Assembly: GCA_030549955.1 (NCBI GenBank)
Contig: JAUQQI010000046.1
Location: forward strand, 1-11,344
Origin: Chloroflexota bacterium
GTDB taxonomy: Bacteria; Chloroflexota; Dehalococcoidia; JAUQQI01
DNA length: 11,344 nucleotides
Direction: 5' to 3'
Both the position numbers and the translations under genes were made by a program. Positions 6,254 to 11,344 of this stretch are shown here, in pieces. Position 1 is the stretch's first letter. Every line of letters begins with the position of its first letter. Below the pieces are notes generated by a model that saw nothing but the letters and a program-made list of their open reading frames with translations, was not told the DNA's origin and ran no database searches.

Positions 6254-8458
6254 ATGACAACCGTACGGACCGACGTCCAGGGCCTGGTTAAGAAGCTCAT
6301 CAGCCGGGCAAGCGAGTACCTGCCCCAGGAGCGGGTTGCCCTCGTTGAAGCGGCCATTGAATTTGCCGTTCGGGCCCATGAAGGGCAGGTCCGGGCTTCA
6401 GGGGCCCCGTTCATCGAGCATCCCCTCCAGACGGCCCTCCTTCTGGCCGACCTCAGGCTTGACGCCGCGGCTATTGCGGCCGCCCTCCTCCACGACGTCG
6501 TCGAAGACTGCGACGTGCCCATTGAGACCATTGAAAAGAAGTTCGGGCCCGAAGTTGCCCGGCTGGTTGAAGGCGTCACGAAGCTTTCCCGGATAAGCTG
6601 GTCGACTGCGAGTCTGACCGACCGGCGGCTCCTCGAACAGCAGGCGCAGAATCTCCGGAAAATGTTCGTCGCCATGGCCGAAGATATCCGGGTAGTTCTG
6701 ATCAAGCTCGCCGACCGCCTGCACAATATGCGGACTCTCGATGCGCTGCCGCCGGACAAGGCAAAGCGGGTGGCCCAGGAAACTATGGATATCTATGCGC
6801 CCCTGGCCGGCCGCCTCGGGATCTGGCAGTTCAAGTGGGAGCTGGAGGACCTGGCGTTCCGATGTCTTGAGCCGGAACGCTACCGGGAGGTCGCCCGCCT
6901 GATCCGGGCCCGACGGGCCCAGCGGGAGCGTTACATCGCTCAAGTTGTCGAGATCCTGAAGCGGGAGCTCGAGAAAGCCGGCATCAAGGCCGAGGTAACC
7001 GGCCGACCGAAACACATCTACAGCATTGCCCAGAAGGTTGCCAAATACGCCGAGCAGGGCAAGGATTTCAACGAAATTTACGACCTGCTCGCGGTCCGGG
7101 TCCTTGTAAACACCGTTCAGGACTGCTACAGCGCCCTCGGGGTCGTCCACAGTATCTGGCACCCCATCCCTGGCCACATCGACGATTACATTGCCAACCC
7201 GAAACCCAGCGGCTACCAGTCCCTGCACACCACCGTGGTCGCCCTGGACGGACGGCCGCTTGAGGTTCAGATCCGAACCTACGAGATGCACTGGGTCGCC
7301 GAATACGGGGTCGCCGCCCACTGGAAATACAAGGAGGGCCGCTATCAGGACCCGAAGTTCGAAGATAAAATCGCCTGGCTCCGCCAGCTCCTCGACTGGC
7401 AGCGGGATATGCAGGGCGCCCTCGAGTTCGTCGAGTCGGTCAAATCCGACATCTTCCGGGACCAGGTTTACGTCTTTACACCGAAGGGCGAACTTAAAGA
7501 GCTGCCGGCCGGCTCGACCCCCATCGATTTTGCCTACCGGATCCACACCGAGCTCGGGCACCGTTGCATCGGGGCTAAGGTCAACGGCCGACTCGTGCCC
7601 CTCGACTACCAGCTTCAGAACGGCGACGTCGTCGAGATAATCGCATCGAAGCAAAGCAAGGGGCCGAGTCGCGACTGGCTCAACCCGAACCTGGGGTATG
7701 TTCGGACCACGAATGCCCGGGAGAAGATCCGGCAGTGGTTCCGCAAGCAGGAACGGGCCTCAAACGTCGAGCGGGGCCGGGAGCTCGTCGAAAAAGAACT
7801 GCGCCGGCTCGGCATCCAGGTCGCCCTCGAAGACCTGGCCAAACTCTTCAACTACGAAAAAGTCGACGATTTCCTGGTCGCGGTCGGGTGCGGCGATATC
7901 CACCCCCACCAGATCGGGGCCAAGGTTGCCGAGCCACCCCCGGCTGGGTCGCCGGTCCTGGCCGAGCGGCCGCCCCAGGCCGACGGCTCGGTCCCCTATT
8001 CCGTCGTCGACGTGATGGGGATCGGTGACCTGCTGACCAATTTGGCCAGATGCTGCAACCCGATTCCCGGGGACCCCATCATCGGCTATATAACCCGGGG
8101 CAAGGGCGTAACCGTCCACCGCCGCAACTGCCCGAACATCCTCAATGAGGACGAAAAAGACCGCCTGATCCAGGTCTCCTGGGGCCGGTCCCCCCGGCAG
8201 GTTTACCCGGCATCGATCCGGCTCGAGGCCTGGGACCGGGTCGGTCTACTCCGGGATGTTTCGGCGGTCGTTTCGGAAGAGAAGGTAAACATCACCTACG
8301 TTTCGACCCGCGTGCGCCCCGACCGGAGCGCCGTCATCAACCTGACCGTTGAAACCACCGGCCTGGACCAGCTCAGCCGGGTGCTGGCAAAGCTCGAAGG
8401 CATTCGGGGGGTCATCTCCGTCAGCCGCGACTTCGGCCGGGGTTCGGAGAGCGCCTGA
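6254..8458 (+). CDS. rel: Rel: (p)ppGpp synthetase/hydrolase, long RSH enzyme with HIDD variant
   Basis: A 734-residue cytosolic stringent-response enzyme that makes and removes (p)ppGpp. Domains in order: HD hydrolase about 25-185, with R47, H56, H80-D81, E84-D85 and D153 all present, so hydrolysis should work. The synthetase spans about 240-360, with RPKHIYSI (251-258), YDLLAVRV (276-283), PKPSGYQSLHT (317-327) and EVQIRT (337-342). TGS is at about 404-465 (DQVYVFTPKGELKELP), and then come a helical region and a Pro-rich linker (559-574). The zinc-finger domain has C600, C601, H622 and C626, and an ACT domain covers 655-727. At 308-311 stands HIDD where bifunctional enzymes have RxKD and E. 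coli RelA has ExDD. Start: ATG 6254 has AAGGGG 5 bases upstream; TTG 6218 and ATG 6227 lie too close to the promoter. The aminotransferase gene follows after 27 bases. Confidence 0.95.
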   Translation: MTTVRTDVQGLVKKLISRASEYLPQERVALVEAAIEFAVRAHEGQVRASGAPFIEHPLQTALLLADLRLDAAAIAAALLHDVVEDCDVPIETIEKKFGPEVARLVEGVTKLSRISWSTASLTDRRLLEQQAQNLRKMFVAMAEDIRVVLIKLADRLHNMRTLDALPPDKAKRVAQETMDIYAPLAGRLGIWQFKWELEDLAFRCLEPERYREVARLIRARRAQRERYIAQVVEILKRELEKAGIKAEVTGRPKHIYSIAQKVAKYAEQGKDFNEIYDLLAVRVLVNTVQDCYSALGVVHSIWHPIPGHIDDYIANPKPSGYQSLHTTVVALDGRPLEVQIRTYEMHWVAEYGVAAHWKYKEGRYQDPKFEDKIAWLRQLLDWQRDMQGALEFVESVKSDIFRDQVYVFTPKGELKELPAGSTPIDFAYRIHTELGHRCIGAKVNGRLVPLDYQLQNGDVVEIIASKQSKGPSRDWLNPNLGYVRTTNAREKIRQWFRKQERASNVERGRELVEKELRRLGIQVALEDLAKLFNYEKVDDFLVAVGCGDIHPHQIGAKVAEPPPAGSPVLAERPPQADGSVPYSVVDVMGIGDLLTNLARCCNPIPGDPIIGYITRGKGVTVHRRNCPNILNEDEKDRLIQVSWGRSPRQVYPASIRLEAWDRVGLLRDVSAVVSEEKVNITYVSTRVRPDRSAVINLTVETTGLDQLSRVLAKLEGIRGVISVSRDFGRGSESA

Positions 8459-8485
8459 GAATCACAATCCTGACGGAGGCTCGTG

Positions 8486-9652
8486 ATGAAGCTTGCTAGC
8501 CGGATGACCCGGATCGGCACGGAGACCGCCTTTGAGGTCCTGGCTCGGGCCCGGGCCCTCGAGGCCGAAGGCCAGAAAGTCATCCACCTTGAAATCGGTG
8601 AGCCCGATTTCCCAACCCCCCGACATATTATCGACGCCGCCTACCGGGCCATGCTCGACGGCTACACCCACTACGGCCCGGCGTCCGGACTGCCGGAGCT
8701 CCGTCGGGCCGTTGCCCGCTACGTCAGCGAAACCCGCCGCCTCAACGTTGACCCGGACCAGGTCGTCATCACCCCCGGCGGGAAGCCCGTAATTTTCTTC
8801 ACCGTCCTTTCCCTGGTCGAGCCCGGCGACGAGGTTATCCTGCCGGACCCCGGCTTCCCCATTTACGAGTCGGCCGTGAGTTTTGCCGGCGGGACCCCCG
8901 TCCCGGTCCCCCTCCGGGAGGAGCGGGACTTTCGGCTCGATGTGGCTGACATCCGGGCACGGCTCAACGACCGAACCCGCCTGATTATCCTTAACTCACC
9001 CCACAACCCCACCGGTTCGGTCCTCACCCCGGTCGACCTAGCAACCATCGCCGACCTGGTAAAGCAGCACGATGTTTACGTCCTGTCCGACGAGATTTAC
9101 AGCCGGATCATTTACGACGCCCAACACCACAGCATCGCGTCCCTGCCCGGCATGGCCGACCGGACTATCATCCTCGACGGGTTCTCGAAAACCTACGCGA
9201 TGACCGGCTGGCGGCTCGGGTATGGGGTCTTTCCCCCGGACCTGGTGCCGGGCATTATCCGGCTTATGGTTAACAGCGTCTCGTGCACGGCGACCTTTGT
9301 CCAGCTGGCCGGCCTGGCGGCTCTGGAAGGCCCCCAGGACTGCGTCGATGCGATGGTTGCGGAGTTTCGCCGCCGACGGGATTTCCTGGTGCCGGCCCTG
9401 AATGATATCCCGGGAATCTCGTGCCGGCAACCGCAGGGCGCCTTTTATGCCTTTCCATCGGTCAAGGCCCTGCCCCTCAGTAGCCGGGAGTTTGCCGACC
9501 GGCTCCTGTCGGAGTTCGGGGTTGCGGTGCTTTCGGGGGACGCCTTCGGGGCCGGCGGCCGCGGATTTCTGCGGCTTTCCTACGCGAACTCCCTGGAGAA
9601 CCTCGAACGGGCCATCGGTCGATTTCGCCGGGCCGTCGAAGCCCTCTCATAG
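8486..9652 (+). CDS. PLP-dependent class I/II aminotransferase (AspB-like)
   Basis: A 388-residue cytosolic fold-type I enzyme that moves an amino group between an amino acid and a 2-oxoacid, most likely using aspartate or a similar donor. Seen: GEPDFPTP (38-45), the conserved THYGPASGLPELR segment (61-73), NSPHNPTG (170-177) with N174, SDEIYS (201-206) with D202 and Y205, FSKTYAMTGWRLGY (233-246) with the PLP-binding K235, and R363 (FLRLSYA) for the substrate carboxylate. Length and order fit family Ib aspartate aminotransferases; an aromatic or alanine aminotransferase cannot be excluded. GGAGG at 8475-8479 is 6 bases from ATG 8486 and only 3 from GTG 8483, so the ATG is preferred. No promoter is evident in the 27-base gap after rel, so it is probably cotranscribed with rel. 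An inverted repeat without a T tract follows. Confidence 0.93.
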   Translation: MKLASRMTRIGTETAFEVLARARALEAEGQKVIHLEIGEPDFPTPRHIIDAAYRAMLDGYTHYGPASGLPELRRAVARYVSETRRLNVDPDQVVITPGGKPVIFFTVLSLVEPGDEVILPDPGFPIYESAVSFAGGTPVPVPLREERDFRLDVADIRARLNDRTRLIILNSPHNPTGSVLTPVDLATIADLVKQHDVYVLSDEIYSRIIYDAQHHSIASLPGMADRTIILDGFSKTYAMTGWRLGYGVFPPDLVPGIIRLMVNSVSCTATFVQLAGLAALEGPQDCVDAMVAEFRRRRDFLVPALNDIPGISCRQPQGAFYAFPSVKALPLSSREFADRLLSEFGVAVLSGDAFGAGGRGFLRLSYANSLENLERAIGRFRRAVEALS

Positions 9653-9662
9653 CCGGGGGTTC

Positions 9663-9686
9663 ATCAGGCCCAGCCGATGGCCTGAT
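9663..9686. repeat. Perfect 8-bp inverted repeat between the aminotransferase and exporter genes
   Basis: ATCAGGCC (9663-9670) and GGCCTGAT (9679-9686) flank an 8-base spacer. It begins 11 bases after the aminotransferase stop. No T run follows on either strand, so it is not a standard intrinsic terminator. Its right arm touches the A-rich -10-like boxes, so an operator is equally possible. The reading is open. Confidence 0.5.
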
Positions 9687-9702
9687 AAAAATGGGATAAA
9701 AT
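9686..9702 (+). promoter_or_regulatory. Two tandem -10-like boxes before the exporter operon
   Basis: The short direct repeat ATAAAAATGGG / ATAAAATGGG (9685-9695 and 9696-9705) contains TAAAAA (9686-9691, preceded by TG one base away as in an extended -10) and TAAAAT (9697-9702). No good -35 is seen at 16-18 bases; TTCATC at 9660-9665 is too far from the second box and 20 bases from the first. This AT-rich spot is the only promoter-like stretch in the gap. Confidence 0.35.
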
Positions 9703-9708
9703 GGGTGG

Positions 9709-9730
9709 GGGTCGCGCCCACGGCCGACCC
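9709..9730 (+). promoter_or_regulatory. Leader hairpin upstream of the exporter ATPase start
   Basis: GGGTCG (9709-9714) can pair with CGACCC (9725-9730) around a 10-base loop. It ends 15 bases before the ATG at 9746, which has no Shine-Dalgarno sequence. If transcription starts from the TAAAAT box, this hairpin lies at the 5' end of the message. A role is inference. Confidence 0.35.
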
Positions 9731-9745
9731 AACCCGGCACCGACC

Positions 9746-10516
9746 ATGCAATCCGAGACTATCGTCGAGGTCCGAAACCTCCGCAAGCACTTCGGAAGCG
9801 TCGTCGCGGTTGACGGCATCTCCTTCAGCGTCCGGCAGGGTGAAATCTTCGGCATCCTCGGGCCGAACGGGGCCGGCAAGACTACGACCCTCGAGATGAT
9901 TGAGACGATTCAGCGGCCGACTGCCGGCGAAATCTACGTGGCCGGCATCGACGCCCTGCGGCACCCCGAGCGGGTCAAAGCCGTCATCGGAATTCAGCTC
10001 CAATCGGCCGGCTTTTACCCCGACCTGACCCTGACCCAGCTTATAAATTTCTTTGCCAGCCTCTACGGCGTCCGGGTCGACCCCCGGGCCGTACTCAAAC
10101 GCTTCCAGCTCGAAGAAAAGGCCCACACCACCTTCGATAAGCTTTCGGGGGGTCAGAAACAGCGGTTCTCCCTTGCCACTAGCCTCCTCAACCGACCGAA
10201 GGTAGTCTTTCTGGATGAGCCAACCACGGGCCTGGACCCCCAGGCCCGGCGCAACCTCTGGGACCTGATTCGGGAGATAAGGGCCGATGGTACCACCGTC
10301 GTTCTGACGACCCACTATATGGAGGAGGCGGAGCAGCTCTGCGACCGGGTGGCCATCATGGACCGGGGCCGCATCATCCGGCTCGGCACCCCCCGGAGCC
10401 TCATCGAAGAACTGCTCGCCGCAGGCTTCCGCCAGCCCGTCATCCGCCAGGAAGCATCCCTCGAGGACGTTTTCATCCACCTGACCGGTCGTTCCCTCCG
10501 GGAGGAGGAAGGCTGA
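9746..10516 (+). CDS. ABC transporter ATP-binding protein (ABC-2 exporter, DrrA/CcmA type)
   Basis: A 256-residue cytoplasmic ATPase that drives the exporter whose membrane subunit is encoded directly downstream. Walker A GPNGAGKTT is at 39-47, a Q-loop glutamine near 84-86, the signature LSGGQ at 133-137, Walker B VVFLDEPT at 153-160 and the switch histidine at H190 (TTHYMEEAE). ASLEDVFIHLTGRSLRE near the C terminus is typical of ATPases paired with ABC-2 permeases. ATG 9746 places the common start (IVEVRNLRKHFG) a few residues in and is preferred on family grounds, but it has no Shine-Dalgarno sequence. ATG 9701 in the same frame would add 15 residues that look non-conserved, and it lacks one too. 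The permease gene starts 2 bases after the stop. The cargo (drug, lipid, polysaccharide, heme) is not readable. Confidence 0.93.
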   Translation: MQSETIVEVRNLRKHFGSVVAVDGISFSVRQGEIFGILGPNGAGKTTTLEMIETIQRPTAGEIYVAGIDALRHPERVKAVIGIQLQSAGFYPDLTLTQLINFFASLYGVRVDPRAVLKRFQLEEKAHTTFDKLSGGQKQRFSLATSLLNRPKVVFLDEPTTGLDPQARRNLWDLIREIRADGTTVVLTTHYMEEAEQLCDRVAIMDRGRIIRLGTPRSLIEELLAAGFRQPVIRQEASLEDVFIHLTGRSLREEEG

Positions 10517-10518
10517 CA

Positions 10519-11344
10519 ATGCGCCACCTGAAGACGCTGCTGGCCTGCACCTGGTATCCTTTTGTGGCCCTGACCCGGAACCGGTCAGTGACCTTTTTCG
10601 GCCTCGTCTTTCCCCTGGCCTTCGTCGGCATCTTCGGATTCGTCGGGGCAGGCGCTTTCAGCGGGGTCCGAATCGGCGTTGTCGGCCCTGCTGATGCCCC
10701 AGTCATCCGAGCCCTGGCCACCAACCCGGGCGTCACCCTGGTCTACGAACCCCTGGACGAGCTCGAGGCCCGGCTTCGCCGGGGCCGAATCGACGGCCTG
10801 GTCCGGGTCGCCGAAGGGGAGGTCAGGCTCGAGTTGAACCCCGCCAACCCGCAGAGCCAGGTCGCGTCCCTTGCGGTCGAGAAGGCGGCGGCCCAGGCGA
10901 GCCTTGAGCTGGCCGGGATAGCGAGGCCGCCCCTTCGGGTCGATATGGTTCAGGTCGCCGGCCGCTACGAACGGTATATCGACTTCGCCCTGCCCGGCCA
11001 GGTCGGCTGGGCCCTGCTCTCGACCGGAGTTTTCAGCCCGGTCTGGGGTCTCATCGGCCTCAAACAGACGCTCGTCCTCAAGCGGCTCCGGGCAACCCCT
11101 GTGCCCCCGATAATTATCCTGCTCGGCCAGGGGGCTGCCCGGCTCCTGATGGGCCTGGTCCAGGCCGTTGTCATCCTGGTCGCCGGCCTGGTAGTCTTCG
11201 GATTCTACCTGGCCGAGGGCTGGAAGACGTTCGGCCTGCTCCTCCTGCTCTCGGCCTTCGGCCTGTTAGCCTTCCTAGGCATTGGGATTCTTATCGGGGG
11301 CTACTGGAGCAGTCAGGAAGGAGCGGTCCCGGTGGCGAACCTCT
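10519..11344 (+). CDS. ABC-2 type transporter permease, 3' truncated by the window end
   Basis: The frame is open from ATG 10519 to the last base, 275 codons, with no stop. GGAGGAGGAAGG (10501-10512) ends 6 bases upstream and lies inside the end of the ATPase gene, so the two are translated together. The protein has a basic N terminus and one membrane helix at about 24-45. An extracytoplasmic domain of about 110 residues (50-150) follows; RIGVVGPADAP and its pattern of strands are usual for ABC-2 permeases with an ectodomain. Then IDFALPGQ (154-161), the family's entry to the membrane block, leads to helices near 160-182, 196-228 and 236-262. The remaining helices lie beyond the window. It forms the channel of an efflux or export system with the ATPase; cargo unknown. 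Confidence 0.88.
   Translation, partial: MRHLKTLLACTWYPFVALTRNRSVTFFGLVFPLAFVGIFGFVGAGAFSGVRIGVVGPADAPVIRALATNPGVTLVYEPLDELEARLRRGRIDGLVRVAEGEVRLELNPANPQSQVASLAVEKAAAQASLELAGIARPPLRVDMVQVAGRYERYIDFALPGQVGWALLSTGVFSPVWGLIGLKQTLVLKRLRATPVPPIIILLGQGAARLLMGLVQAVVILVAGLVVFGFYLAEGWKTFGLLLLLSAFGLLAFLGIGILIGGYWSSQEGAVPVANL

Noticed and set aside
6398..7654. 418-codon frame on - opposite rel
   Set aside because: Antisense shadow of a gene with unmistakable HD, synthetase and TGS motifs.
1..11344. CRISPR arrays, tRNA or rRNA genes, insertion sequences, riboswitches
   Set aside because: No regularly spaced repeats, no cloverleaf or rRNA-like stretch, no transposase frame and no known riboswitch core were seen on either strand by reading alone.

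Overview
The window is a GC-rich bacterial chromosome segment. By eye it is roughly 60-65 % GC, with GGCC-rich coding DNA and heavy use of CGG, GTC and CTC codons. Vegetative-type promoters are close to the sigma-A/sigma-70 consensus. The lipoprotein has a low-complexity A/P/S/T/Q linker after its lipobox, and the stringent-response enzyme is a single long Rel. This suits a Chloroflexota-like or other deep-branching, possibly thermophilic bacterium, but the assignment is weak and rests on style only. No tRNA, rRNA, CRISPR array, insertion sequence or integrase was seen.

Left part (1-1752): a 5'-truncated gene on + runs off the left edge. It has a C4 zinc-like cluster and a faint resemblance to archaeo-eukaryotic primases (AEP). 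It converges on a class I SAM methyltransferase on -, and the two stop codons share the tetranucleotide CTAG. The methyltransferase has a long structured leader with a terminator-like hairpin and a hairpin that displays the ribosome site. It diverges from a peptide-transporter operon; the two -35 boxes lie back to back about 14 bp apart.

Transport operon (1753-5234): a lipoprotein substrate-binding protein of the peptide/nickel family is followed by DppB-like and DppC-like permeases. The permease genes overlap by 4 bases. No ATPase gene follows.

R2lox unit (5246-6176): a perfect TTGACA-N17-TATAAT promoter, one gene and a strong intrinsic terminator enclose an R2-like ligand-binding oxidase. 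All six metal ligands and the Val/Tyr cross-link pair are present. It looks like a self-contained monocistronic unit.

Stringent response and amino-acid unit (6189-9652): rel, a long (p)ppGpp synthetase/hydrolase, is followed after 27 bases by a PLP aminotransferase of the AspB type. Rel keeps every hydrolase residue. At the site that separates bifunctional (RxKD) from RelA-type (ExDD) enzymes it carries HIDD.

Right edge (9653-11344): a 93-base gap with an inverted repeat, two A-rich -10-like boxes and a leader hairpin precedes an ABC-2-type exporter. The exporter has an ATPase gene and a permease gene that is cut by the window end.

No clearly new multi-gene system is visible. The points most worth pursuing are the R2lox transcription unit, the HIDD variant of Rel, the AEP-like fragment at the left edge, and the recurrent hairpins at the 5' ends of leaders.
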